Shown piece after piece: positions 42,369 to 50,515 of a stretch of DNA of 64,000 nt (the stretch's first letter is position 1; each line of letters starts with the position of its first letter). The DNA is taken from contig NZ_CP108430.1 in assembly GCF_041435335.1 (NCBI RefSeq), forward strand, positions 1,550,001 through 1,614,000, read 5' to 3'. The position numbers were made by a program, and so were the translations under genes. The DNA comes from Streptomyces sp. NBC_01283. Its GTDB lineage: Bacteria; Actinomycetota; Actinomycetes; Streptomycetales; Streptomycetaceae. The notes under the pieces were generated by a model that did not search any database, was not told the DNA's origin, and saw only the letters and a list, made by a program, of their open reading frames with translations.

Positions 42369-44285
42369 TCAGTGTTCGAAGCAGGGGTCGACGAAGGACG
42401 GCGTCGTGTCGGGAACGGAGCCGCGGGCGACACGCCAACGGCGGTGCTGCTCGGACTCGGCGACGGCCTCGGCCACCAGCGACGCCTGACGCGCGCCGCT
42501 CTGGTAGCCGCCGAAGTGGGCCACGGGGCTCCAGACCGGGCTCACCGGCGGGATGGCCTCGTCGAGACCCGCGTACTCGGCACAGGCGTGTACGATCCGG
42601 CCGCCGACGACCGTGAGTACGGCTTCGATGTCGGGGATGACGGCCTCGGGCACGGTGAGGTAGTCGTCGGACAGGATCGCGAGGTCGCCGTAGAAGCCCT
42701 CGCGGAGGATTCCCTTGACGTTCTGCTCGCCGGTGAGCTCCGCCCCGCCGCGGGTGTAGAGGCCGAGGGCGGTCTCCCGGTCGATCGGGTTCCCGGCTGG
42801 GCCAAGGGCCGTGCCGCCGACGGTGCGCCCGGTCACCAGCCAGTGGAGCGCCACCCACGGGTTGTACGAGGAGACGCGGGTGGCGTCCGTGCCGGCGGCG
42901 ACGGTCAGGCCCCGGTCGAGCATGGCCCGGACCGGCGGGGTGTGGGCGGCGGCCTCGGCGCCGTAGCGGTCACGGAAGGCGGTGCCCTGGAAGGACATGC
43001 GGTTCTGGACGGAGAGGGCACCGCCGAGGGCGGCGATCCGGTCCAGGCTGCCGGCCGAGACGGTCTCCGCGTGGTCGAAGAGCCAGCGGTTGCCGCCGGG
43101 GAAGAGTCCCTCCGCGGCGAGTTTCTCGAAGACGGCCAGATCGCGGCGGATCGTCTCGTCGTAGGTCGCGTGGAGCCTGAAGCCCCAGCCGTTCTCCATC
43201 AGGAGCCGTACGGCGCTCTCGAACTCGGCCTCGTATCCCGCGGCGAGTTCGGGCCGGGGTTCGGAGAAGTTCTCGAAGTCGGCGGCGGCCCACGTCAGGT
43301 TCTCTCCCGCGCCGTTGAGCCGGAGCCACTCGTCACCGTCGCCGGGCTTGACCATCTCCGTCCAGCGCTTCAGGTCGGCCAGCTCCTGGCCCGCCGTCTG
43401 CGGGAACAGGTGGTAGGCGATCCGCAGGGACAGCTCGCCCGACGCCGCCAGGTCCATGACGGTGGCGTAGTTGTCGGGGAAGTTCTGGAATCCGCCGGCG
43501 GCGTCGACCGCGGAGGTCAGTCCGAAGCGGTTCAGCTCCCGCAGGAAGTGGCGTGTCGACGTCCGCTTGTCGGCCTCGTCGAGGGCCGGCGCCTTGGCCA
43601 GGGTCGAGTACAGGATCAGGGCGCTCGGCGCCGCGAGCAGCACGCCGTTGGGTTCGCCGTCCCGGCCGCGGACGATCTGGCCGCCGCGGGGATCCGGGGT
43701 GTCGCGGGTGAACCCGGCCGCCCGCACCGCGGCCCGGTTCATCAGGGCCGACTGGTAGAGGTGCAGGACGAAGACGGGGGTGTCGGGGGCGGCGGCGTTG
43801 AGTTCGGCGACGGTCGGCATCCTGCGCTCGGCGAACTGCTCGGCGGTCCAGCCGCCCACCACCCGGATCCACTGCCCCTTCGGGGTGCGGCCGGCCTGCT
43901 CACGCAGCATCGCGAGGGCATGGCGGAGGCTTCGCACGCCGTCCCAGCGCAGTTCCAGGACGTAGTTCAGGCCGCCCCTGATCACGTGCAGGTGCGAGTC
44001 GTTGAGACCGGGGATCACCCGGCGGCCGAGAGCGTCGACCACCTTCGTTCCCGGGCCGACGAGGTGGGCGAGGCCGTGGTCGTCACCGAGGGCCGCGACC
44101 CGGCCGTCGCGGATCGCGACGGCGCGGGCCTCGGGGCGGGCGGCGTCACCGGTGAAGACCAGGGCGTTGCGGACGAGGAGGTCGGCGTGCTCGTGTTCCC
44201 GGCGCGGGCCGGGGACGAGGCCCGCCACCGGCATGCTTGCCGACGGCCCGTGCACGGAGGTTCCGTGCGTCGACGGCCCGGTCAT
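42369..44285 (-). CDS. YtcJ-like metal-dependent amidohydrolase
   Basis: A 638-residue amidohydrolase_3 enzyme, longer than average because of its N- and C-terminal tails. The beta-sandwich strand (ADLLVRNALVFTGDA) precedes the metal motif VIPGLNDSHLHVIRGG (HxH). The barrel contains FRLHATYDETIRRDL, NRWLFDHAETV and AAGTDATRVSSYNPWVALHW, which supply the other metal ligands. The C-terminal sandwich reads GDLAILSDDYLTVPEAVIPD. The family hydrolyses C-N or C-O bonds in amides, N-formyl or cyclic compounds. ATG 44285 overlaps the stop of the lipase gene as ATGA. Cytoplasmic; the substrate is unknown. Confidence 0.93.
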   Translation of the reverse strand: MTGPSTHGTSVHGPSASMPVAGLVPGPRREHEHADLLVRNALVFTGDAARPEARAVAIRDGRVAALGDDHGLAHLVGPGTKVVDALGRRVIPGLNDSHLHVIRGGLNYVLELRWDGVRSLRHALAMLREQAGRTPKGQWIRVVGGWTAEQFAERRMPTVAELNAAAPDTPVFVLHLYQSALMNRAAVRAAGFTRDTPDPRGGQIVRGRDGEPNGVLLAAPSALILYSTLAKAPALDEADKRTSTRHFLRELNRFGLTSAVDAAGGFQNFPDNYATVMDLAASGELSLRIAYHLFPQTAGQELADLKRWTEMVKPGDGDEWLRLNGAGENLTWAAADFENFSEPRPELAAGYEAEFESAVRLLMENGWGFRLHATYDETIRRDLAVFEKLAAEGLFPGGNRWLFDHAETVSAGSLDRIAALGGALSVQNRMSFQGTAFRDRYGAEAAAHTPPVRAMLDRGLTVAAGTDATRVSSYNPWVALHWLVTGRTVGGTALGPAGNPIDRETALGLYTRGGAELTGEQNVKGILREGFYGDLAILSDDYLTVPEAVIPDIEAVLTVVGGRIVHACAEYAGLDEAIPPVSPVWSPVAHFGGYQSGARQASLVAEAVAESEQHRRWRVARGSVPDTTPSFVDPCFEH

Positions 44286-45235
44286 GCGAGGGCCTTGCGG
44301 AGGGCGTCGGTGGCGAGGCCGATGGCGAGTTCCGCGGCCTGCGTCGGGCGCAGGTCGTTCAGCATGACGAAGTCGTGGATGGTTCCCTGGACGCGCAGTG
44401 CGGTGACGGGGACGCCGGCGGCGCGGAGCTTCGCCGCGTATGCCTCGCCCTCGTCGCGCAGGACGTCGGCCTCGGCGGTGATGACCAGGGCCGGCGGCAG
44501 TCCGGTCAGCTGCTCGGTGGAGGCACGCAGCGGCGAAGCGGTGATCTGGGCCCGCTCGGCCTCCTGCGTCGTGTACTGGTCCCAGAACCACTTCATCGCG
44601 TCACGGCGCAGGAAGTAACCCTCGCCGAAGGCGTGGTACGAGTCCGTGTCGAAGCCCGCGTCGGTCACCGGGTAGAAGAGGACCTGGTGGGCGATGCGGA
44701 CGTCACCGCGCTGCTTGGCCATCAGGGTCAGGGCCGCGCTCATGTTGCCGCCCACGGAGTCGCCCGCGACGGCGATCCGGGTGCCGTCCAGGTCCTTGTG
44801 GTGACCCTCGCGGGTGACCCACTGGGCGACGCTGTAGTTCTGCTCGATCGCGACGGGGTAGCGGGCCTCGGGCGACAGGTCGTACTCGGGGAACACGACG
44901 GCCGCCCCCGTGCCGACGGCGAGTTCACGGACCAGCCGGTCGTGGGTGTGGGCGTTGCCGAACACCCAGCCCGCTCCATGGATGTAGAGGACCACGGGAA
45001 GCGGGCCGGTCGCGCCGCGCGGGCGGATGATCCGGGCACGGACGTCGCCGGTCGGGCCACCGTGGACGGTGATCCACTCCTCGTCGACGGCGGGCAGCGG
45101 GACACCCTCGCCGCTCTGGACACCGTCGACGGCCTTGCGGCCGTCCGCCACGGGGATCTGGTAGAGGAACGGCGGCTGGGCGGTGGCGTCGGCGAAGGCC
45201 TGCGCGGCGGGTTCGAGTGTCGGTCGGTTCTTCAT
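44282..45235 (-). CDS. HSL-family alpha/beta hydrolase (lipase/esterase)
   Basis: A 317-residue hormone-sensitive-lipase-family esterase. The oxyanion motif is LYIHGAGWVFGNAHTHDRLV (HGAGW replacing HGGG), the nucleophile motif GDSVGGNMSAAL, the acid in ITAEADVLRDEGEAYAAKLR and the catalytic His in TIHDFVMLND. ATG 45235 is used: AAGGAG lies 8 bases upstream and the GTG three codons earlier is unnecessary. It is coupled to the amidohydrolase (ATGA overlap) and 52 bases after the Tat-signal hydrolase. Parts of a very similar gene are scattered at 49356-49925 and 49913-50220. Confidence 0.93.
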   Translation of the reverse strand: MKNRPTLEPAAQAFADATAQPPFLYQIPVADGRKAVDGVQSGEGVPLPAVDEEWITVHGGPTGDVRARIIRPRGATGPLPVVLYIHGAGWVFGNAHTHDRLVRELAVGTGAAVVFPEYDLSPEARYPVAIEQNYSVAQWVTREGHHKDLDGTRIAVAGDSVGGNMSAALTLMAKQRGDVRIAHQVLFYPVTDAGFDTDSYHAFGEGYFLRRDAMKWFWDQYTTQEAERAQITASPLRASTEQLTGLPPALVITAEADVLRDEGEAYAAKLRAAGVPVTALRVQGTIHDFVMLNDLRPTQAAELAIGLATDALRKALA

Positions 45236-45287
45236 GAAGGGCACTCCTTGCGGGGGTGTACGGGACGGGACAGGGAAGGCCGAGGGC

Positions 45288-46118
45288 TCAGCGAGTCGCC
45301 CGTACGGCGTCGAGGATCACGTCGGCGACCACGGCGGGACGGGAGACGGCCACGGCGTGCGACGCGTCCACCTCGGTGATGTGCGAGCCGGCGCGGCGGG
45401 CCATCCACCGTTGAGCGGCCGACGGGATGTTCTTGTCGGCCGTGGTGATCAGCGCCCAGGAAGGGATCGTTTTCCAGGCTGCTTCCCCGGCCTTCTCCTC
45501 CAGCGCGGCGGTGGCGACCGGACGCTGGGTCGCGGCCATGACGGCCGCGTCGGCGGCGGGGACGTCGGCGGCGAACTGCCGGTGGAACTTGGCTCGTTCG
45601 ATGACGAGTTCGGTTCCGGTGCCGCCGTCGGGCAGCGGGTACGACTGCCGGTTCACCGTGTCGCCGAGGGTGGAGCCGGGGAACTTGGCGGCAAGCTCGG
45701 CTGCGCTCTCACCCTTGTCCGGGGTGAACGCGGCGATATAGACCAGGGCCTGCACGCGACTGTTGCCCACTGCGGCGCCACTGATGACGGCGCCGCCGTA
45801 GGAGTGGCCGACCAGGACGACGGGGCCGTCGACGGCAGCCAGCACACTGCGCAGGTAGGCGGTGTCCGCCGAGAGGCCGCGCAGCGGGTTGGCAGGGGCC
45901 AAGACGGGGTAGCCGACGCGCTGGAGCCGCCTGATGGTGCCGCTCCAGCTGGAGGCGTCGGTGAACGCCCCGTGGACCAGGACGACAGTGGGCTTGGGAC
46001 GGTACCGGTCGGCGCCGGCGGCAACCGGGCCGCTCGCGGGTACGGCGGGTGCAGCGCCGATCAGGCCGGCCAGCGCGGCCGGCAGGGCGAGGGCGAGGGT
46101 ACGCCTGGTGAGGTGCAT
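45288..46118 (-). CDS. exported alpha/beta hydrolase, EstC-like, probable Tat signal
   Basis: A 276-residue member of the same hydrolase family as 24516 and 40473, but with an N-terminal export signal (HLTRRTLALALPAALAGLIG, Arg-Arg pair, Ala-x-Ala region near 26-30). The mature enzyme starts PTVVLVHGAFTDASSW; the nucleophile elbow is GHSYGGAVI and the His is in EVDASHAVAVSRP. It acts outside the membrane or is lipid-free secreted. It is first in the leftward operon ending at 40473, and the FAD-oxidoreductase relic lies just upstream. Division of labour may be: this enzyme outside, its paralogues inside. Confidence 0.9.
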   Translation of the reverse strand: MHLTRRTLALALPAALAGLIGAAPAVPASGPVAAGADRYRPKPTVVLVHGAFTDASSWSGTIRRLQRVGYPVLAPANPLRGLSADTAYLRSVLAAVDGPVVLVGHSYGGAVISGAAVGNSRVQALVYIAAFTPDKGESAAELAAKFPGSTLGDTVNRQSYPLPDGGTGTELVIERAKFHRQFAADVPAADAAVMAATQRPVATAALEEKAGEAAWKTIPSWALITTADKNIPSAAQRWMARRAGSHITEVDASHAVAVSRPAVVADVILDAVRATR

Positions 46119-46289
46119 GGGGGTTTCCTTGTCAGGTGATGCAGCGTTCGGGCGTGCTCGGTCGGGCGGGAGCGCCGCGCATTCGGCCAGACCGACACTC
46201 GCGATCTGTGGGTGGGTGGGAACGGCCTGGGGGACGGCGAAGCGGTCGCGTTGCGCACTCCAGGGCTGCCCGCGCCGATGGCGACGGGG

Positions 46290-46877
46290 CGGCGCGCTCG
46301 GCGATCGCCGCCGCGCAGGCGCGGGCCTGGTACTTGGCCCTGTGGGTCAGCGGCGCACGGTGATTCACGTCGCCGACGGCATAGATCCAGTCACCCTCGA
46401 CGAGCGGTGACCCGACAGGAGTCGTCGGCGTGGAGCCAGTCACCGGCCGCCAGTCCGACGGCCTCCAGGCCGAGGTCCGCCGTGCGCGGGCGCCGGGCGA
46501 GGGCGACCAGTACCTCGCCGCAGACGAGGGCGGCGCCGTCGTCGGTCTCCACGGTCACGGCGTGGGTGGTGTCGTCGCGGGCAACCCGGGTCGCCGAGAC
46601 CTCGAAGCGGATCGCGACCCCGATTGCGGTCAGGCCACGCACGACCTCTTCGCCCGCGCACGGCTCCCAGCCGGTCAGCTGGGCCTGATCACGGACGAGG
46701 AGGGTGACGGAGGAGCCGAGCGAGCGCCGCGCCGTGGCCATCTCGCAGGCCACCGCTCCCCCGCCGATGACGACGAGCCGCCCGGGCACGACGTCGGCCG
46801 TGGTGGCCTGCCGGTAGGTCCGGGCACCACCTCGCCACCCGGCCATCGACCACGACGACGTCGTACGTGTCCATCAG
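46290..46877 (-). pseudogene. broken pyridine-nucleotide disulfide oxidoreductase
   Basis: It starts MDTYDVVVVDG, then lacks about 150 residues including the CxxxxC redox site. It resumes with RQATTADVVPGRLVVIGGGA and the NAD-binding domain to LALRRPRTADLGL-like sequence (actual VALARRPRTADLGLEAVGLA), and shifts frame after GDWLHADDS. It reappears in another frame as EGDWIYAVGDVNHRAPLTHR and stops in unrelated sequence. Its ATG overlaps the Dps stop (TGATG), so the intact ancestor was co-translated with Dps. An intact homologue, 51712-53079, sits beside a broken Dps. Confidence 0.85.
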
Positions 46878-47449
46878 CCGCGTACCAAAGGGGTCTCCAC
46901 GAGGTGCTCGGCCAGGAACCACACCTGTGCCTCGCCGGTGCGGATGACGTCGGAGACGAGGAGGTCGGTGCTGCCCTCGTCGCCTTCCGCCGAGATCCGG
47001 GCGGCGGCGTCCCGCGCCTCGATCAGGATCCGCTCGTGCGCGTCGAGGAGCCGCGACAGCATGACGGGCACCGGCTCGACGCCATCCGGCGGCCGGGGTA
47101 CAGCGGTCAGCTCCGCGACGTGGCGCGGGTCTCCGACGGCGACGCCGCCGAGGCTCTGGACCCGCTCGGCCAGCGCGTCCACGATGCCCAGTTGGGCTTC
47201 CGCGTGCTTGTCCAGCATCAGGTGGAGCGAGTAGAAGGTCGCCCCGCGCATGAGCCAGTGGTGCTTCTTGTAGAGGGCGTACAGGATCTGCGTGTCGGCG
47301 AGTACGCGGTTCAGCCGCTGGCAGGCGTACATGCGGGTGTCGTGGCCGAGCCCGATCGGCAGCTGCTTGAGCGTGCCGAACGCCTGGGTCTCGGCGCCCT
47401 TCTGGTGCAGCAGCGGCTGGCCGCCGCGCTGGGTCGTGAGGGTGTCCAT
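46874..47449 (-). CDS. Dps-family ferritin-like protein
   Basis: A 191-residue ferritin-like protein of the DNA-protection (Dps) superfamily that oxidises and stores iron and shields DNA from peroxide. LADTQILYALYKKHHWLMRG supplies the conserved His of the ferroxidase site; LHLMLDKHAEAQLGIVDALA carries the Asp and Glu ligands, followed by ERVQSLGGVAVGDPRHVAEL. The N-terminal extension (MDTLTTQRGGQPLLHQKGAE) is polar and could bind DNA. AGGAG precedes ATG 47449. It is preceded by DoxX (gap 86 bases) and followed, overlapping, by the oxidoreductase relic. A frameshifted paralogue lies at 53323-53896. Confidence 0.93.
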   Translation of the reverse strand: MDTLTTQRGGQPLLHQKGAETQAFGTLKQLPIGLGHDTRMYACQRLNRVLADTQILYALYKKHHWLMRGATFYSLHLMLDKHAEAQLGIVDALAERVQSLGGVAVGDPRHVAELTAVPRPPDGVEPVPVMLSRLLDAHERILIEARDAAARISAEGDEGSTDLLVSDVIRTGEAQVWFLAEHLVETPLVRG

Positions 47450-47535
47450 CGAGTGCTCCTGTTCGGGAAAGAGGGTGGGAGGGTCCGGCCGCCCGGTCGG
47501 GGGGAGTGGGCGGCCGGACCCGGTCTGCGGCGCGC

Positions 47536-48042
47536 TCAGCGCTCGGTGAGCGCCGGGACGGCGGACCGGTGCAGGACGAGCCGGGTGAGCAGCCCGCTGC
47601 CGAGGCCGGCCACGAGCGCGAGGGCGGCCCACCATGGCGGGTATGGCGTGAGGCCGAGGACCGCGTCGAGGGACCAGGCGCCGGGGCCGGTGGCGGCGAG
47701 AGCGGCGGCGGTAGCGACGAGGACGAGCGGATACTCGTACCCGTCGTTCTGCACCCATAGCCCATGGCGCCATTTCACGGTGAGAGCGACCGTCATGACC
47801 CCGATGACGCCGGTCGCCGCCAGCGGGGTCAGGAGGCCGGCGGCGAGCAGCAGACCCGATCCGATCTGCCCCCCGCCCGCCGCCAGGGCGGTCAGCACTC
47901 CGCCGCGGAACCCGTCCGCGCGGAACTCCTCCGCGCCGCCCTCGAGCCCCCTGCCGCCCAGGTGTGAACTGATCTTCTGCACCCCGTGGCCGGCGACGAG
48001 CAGGCCCACCAGCAGACGCAGGATCAGGATGCCGGTGTCCAA
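47536..48042 (-). CDS. DoxX-family membrane protein
   Basis: A 168-residue integral membrane protein with four TM helices. DTGILILRLLVGLLVAGHGV (the DoxX RxxxGxxFxxHGxxK pattern) is followed by helices around AAGGGQIGSGLLLAAGLLTP, IGVMTVALTVKWRHGLW and YPLVLVATAAALAATGPGAW. DoxX proteins take part in membrane redox/thiol stress complexes in actinobacteria. The only start giving the family N-terminus is TTG at 48042, 5 bases after the stop of the YcaC-type gene and without a good ribosome site of its own, so coupled re-initiation is likely. Confidence 0.88.
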   Translation of the reverse strand: MDTGILILRLLVGLLVAGHGVQKISSHLGGRGLEGGAEEFRADGFRGGVLTALAAGGGQIGSGLLLAAGLLTPLAATGVIGVMTVALTVKWRHGLWVQNDGYEYPLVLVATAAALAATGPGAWSLDAVLGLTPYPPWWAALALVAGLGSGLLTRLVLHRSAVPALTER

Positions 48043-48047
48043 GGAGG

Positions 48048-48710
48048 TCAGCCCGCCGCGTGCGCGCCGATGACGCTCTGCGCGTACACGACGCCCAGGC
48101 CGTACGCGCCCGCATGCGCCTTGACGATCTCCATGACTGCGGGGTACGTCTCCTGGCGCGCCCAGTCGCGCTGCAGCTCAAGAAGTACCTGCACCCAGGT
48201 CACCGGCACCGCACCGGCGGCCAGCATCCGCTGCAGCGCGTGCTCGTGGGCGGCAGGGCTGACGCCGCCGGACGCGTCGGAGACCACGTACACCTCGTAA
48301 CCCTGCTCCAAGGCGGAGAGGGCGGGCAGCACGAGGCAGACCTCGGTCCACAGGCCGGAAAGGATGATCTTCTTGCGCCCGGTCGCCTTGACCGCCGCCA
48401 CGAGCGCCTCGTCCTCCCAGGCGTTCATGCTCGTACGGTCGATGACCTCCTGCTTGGGAAACACCTCGGCGAGCTGCGGCAGCAGGGGGCCGGAAAACGA
48501 CTCGGCGGCGACCGTGGTCAGAACGGCCGGCACGTCGAAGGCCTGCGCCGCCTTGGCAAGACCCACGGTGCTGTTGATGATCGCGGCGCGATCGCCGCTC
48601 CCGGTACCGAAGAACATCTGCGGCTGGTGGTCCACGAAGAGCATGACCGAGTTGTCCGGCGTGAGCAGATCCTTGCTCGGGGCGGCCTGCACCTTGTTGA
48701 TGTCGAACAT
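48048..48710 (-). CDS. YcaC-type isochorismatase-like cysteine hydrolase
   Basis: A 220-residue hydrolase. MLFVDHQPQMFFGTGSGDRA gives the catalytic Asp, KIILSGLWTEVCLVLPALSA the Lys region and the nucleophilic Cys in the xxEVCL motif, and YEVYVVSDASGGVSPAAHEH the final strand. This pattern is the YcaC branch of the family, whose members hydrolyse unknown amides. ATG 48710 is preferred to an earlier in-frame start. It begins the leftward set YcaC, DoxX, Dps, oxidoreductase. A 14-bp palindrome lies 200 bases upstream (48911-48924). Confidence 0.92.
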   Translation of the reverse strand: MFDINKVQAAPSKDLLTPDNSVMLFVDHQPQMFFGTGSGDRAAIINSTVGLAKAAQAFDVPAVLTTVAAESFSGPLLPQLAEVFPKQEVIDRTSMNAWEDEALVAAVKATGRKKIILSGLWTEVCLVLPALSALEQGYEVYVVSDASGGVSPAAHEHALQRMLAAGAVPVTWVQVLLELQRDWARQETYPAVMEIVKAHAGAYGLGVVYAQSVIGAHAAG

Positions 48711-49355
48711 GAGGGGTCCTCTCGAAGCAATCGGTAACGTGCCCGCCGCCTCCGCGGTTCGGCACTTCTTCAAGCTAGGAGCGATCCGACCGACCGCGTT
48801 GACCTCCCGCGCCCAGGAGTTGGCATGACAGCGCACAACCGGTCAAGGGCCAGAGCCGCACGGTGTCACGGGCGCCAACGCGCAAGTACGTGATTTTCAA
48901 GCGGCGGGACTGGCCCTAGGGCCAAGTAAGCGCTCTTCAAGGCGCCCGCCCTATTTACTCCCGCGCCACCCAAAGCTGACGCCGTAACAGGCTCTGGGCA
49001 GCCGCTTTTGAGTGCTTGTCCGCGCTGGGGAGAATCGAATGCCACTCCCTGCCTTCCGCCCAACGTAACGAGCCTGCCTGGCCTACCTGTTCGCCAGGGG
49101 CTGCCAAGCCGACCGCCCCGTGGCACATCACGAGGAGCGCGACATGAGTGCGCCGCCTCGATCCCCCTCCCACCACCACGCAAGGTGTGGCTTGTCCATT
49201 CAGCGATTGCCCTCGGCAGTCCACATGGCGATGAAGCAGGCGTGCGCGCTGCTCGTGGCGTACAGCCTTGGCGACGAGCGCGGAGGCGATCCGAATGCCG
49301 GACCTTCCGGGAGCGGACGACTACAAGGTCCTGCAGCCGGCACCCCCCGCCGCCC
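48711..49355. other. 645-base gap with a perfect 14-bp palindrome
   Basis: No gene can be supported here. TGGCCCTAGGGCCA (48911-48924) is a perfect palindrome flanked by GGGAC on the left and AGTAA on the right; it may be an operator for the YcaC-DoxX-Dps genes. The stretch 49200-49340 has several short open frames without recognisable similarity and may be further debris of the duplicated module to its right. Confidence 0.5.
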
Positions 49356-49925
49356 TCACCTCAGGCGAGCGCGCAGGAATCTGCCACCGAGCCGCACCGC
49401 CGCAAGTGTCGGCGGACTGTTGCGCAGAGCGGTCAATGACACGAAGTCGTGAAGCGTGCCCTGGAATCGCGCCGCCGTCGCGGCGACACCAGCCTGGCGC
49501 AACCGGCCCGCATACTCCTCCGCTTCGTCCCGGGCAACATCGGCCTCCGCTGTCACGATCAGCGCCGGCGGCAGCCCCGCCAGTTCGGCCGTACTGGCAC
49601 GCAGCGGCGACGCAGTCGGCTCGTCCCGCTGCCGAGGATCGACCGCGTACTCCCGCCAGTAGGACCGCACGGCATCACGGGGTGAGCTGATATCCCGTGG
49701 CGAACAGCCGTTGGGACGGGCTGTCGCAACGGGCGTCGGTCAGCGGGTAGTACAGCAGCTGGGCACGGAGCTCCGGGCCTCCGCGCACCCGCGCACCCGC
49801 GCACCCGCGCCAGCAGCGTGAGGGCGGCGGCGAGGGTGGCCCCGGCGCAGTCTCCGGCGACCGCGAGCCGTTCGGTGTCAGCCCGAGCGCATCGGCCTGC
49901 CCGACGTCCAGGTCAACAGGGCGTA
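49356..49925 (-). pseudogene. HSL-family lipase remnant (C-terminal half)
   Basis: Reading leftwards, one frame gives SRSPETAPGPPSPPPSRCWR and then GPELRAQLLYYPLTDARCDS, FATGYQLTP and a stop. A second frame continues SYWREYAVDPRQRDEPTASP, LRASTAELAGLPPALIVTAE, ADVARDEAEEYAGRLRQAGV and TLHDFVSLTALRN. These match the 44282-45235 lipase (LRASTEQLTGLPPALVITAE, TIHDFVMLNDL). The catalytic acid and His regions remain, but the N-terminal half and the nucleophile are missing and at least one frameshift is present. Its missing N-terminal half appears in opposite orientation at 49913-50220. Confidence 0.8.
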
Positions 49926-50422
49926 GCACTCTTCCCGGTCGACGAGGTGCAGTCCGGCGAGATCGACAAGCCGCAGATCGACGAGGAATGGATCACCATC
50001 CTGGGCGGCCCGACGGGCAGCGTCCGCGTACGCGTCGTGCGCCCCGCCGGCGTGACAGGCACCCTGCCGGTGATCCTCTGCCTCCACGGCGCAGGCTGGG
50101 TGTTCGGCAACGCCCACACCCACGACCGCCTCGTGCGCGAGCTCGCCGTCGGCGCGAACGCCCGCTGTGGTCTTCCCCGAATACGACCTCTCTCCCGAGG
50201 CCACGCACGGAGACGGCCTCGGCCGCCGCGTGGAAGACCAAGTCTTCCTGGGCGCTCGTGGTTGGCGCGGACCAGGCGATCAATCCCGAGGTCGAGCGCT
50301 TCGGAGCCAAGCGGGCCAGGGCAACGATCGTCGAGATCGAGGGCGCCTCGCATGCCTTAGCCGTGTCCCGGCCCCAGGAGGTCGCTGAACTGTTCCGCGA
50401 CGCGGTACGCGCGACGAGCTGA
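49913..50422 (+). pseudogene. chimeric remnant: lipase N-half joined to hydrolase C-end
   Basis: The first part, from ALFPVDEVQSGEIDKPQIDE through EEWITILGGPTGSVRVRVVR and LCLHGAGWVFGNAHTHDRLV, is the N-terminal half of the 44282-type HSL lipase. After a frameshift, VVFPEYDLSPEA follows. At about 50215 the sequence jumps to TETASAAAWKTKSSWALVVG, ADQAINPEVERFGAKRARAT and EGASHALAVSRPQEVAELFR, DAVRATS, stop. That is the C-terminal end of an EstC-like hydrolase closest to 24516-25229 (TETASAAAWRTKPSWALVAG). A deletion evidently fused two adjacent genes. Confidence 0.8.
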
Positions 50423-50443
50423 CGAGGCGGCGGGCGACAGGGC

Positions 50444-50489
50444 GGCCGCGCGGCGGCACTCATCACACGGTGAGTGCCGCCGCGCGGCC
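50444..50489. terminator. bidirectional terminator, 19-bp perfect stem
   Basis: GGCCGCGCGGCGGCACTCA (50444-50462) pairs base for base with 50471-50489 around an 8-base loop. It lies between the end of the chimeric relic (plus strand) and the end of the LtrA gene (minus strand), exactly where a shared terminator is expected. Confidence 0.85.
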
Positions 50490-50515
50490 CTTCGGTCCCG
50501 GCACAGGGTGAGATC

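Noticed and set aside
41580..44618. A 1,012-codon plus-strand frame opposite the transporter and amidohydrolase
   Set aside because: Antisense shadow of the amidohydrolase operon. No family resemblance was seen.
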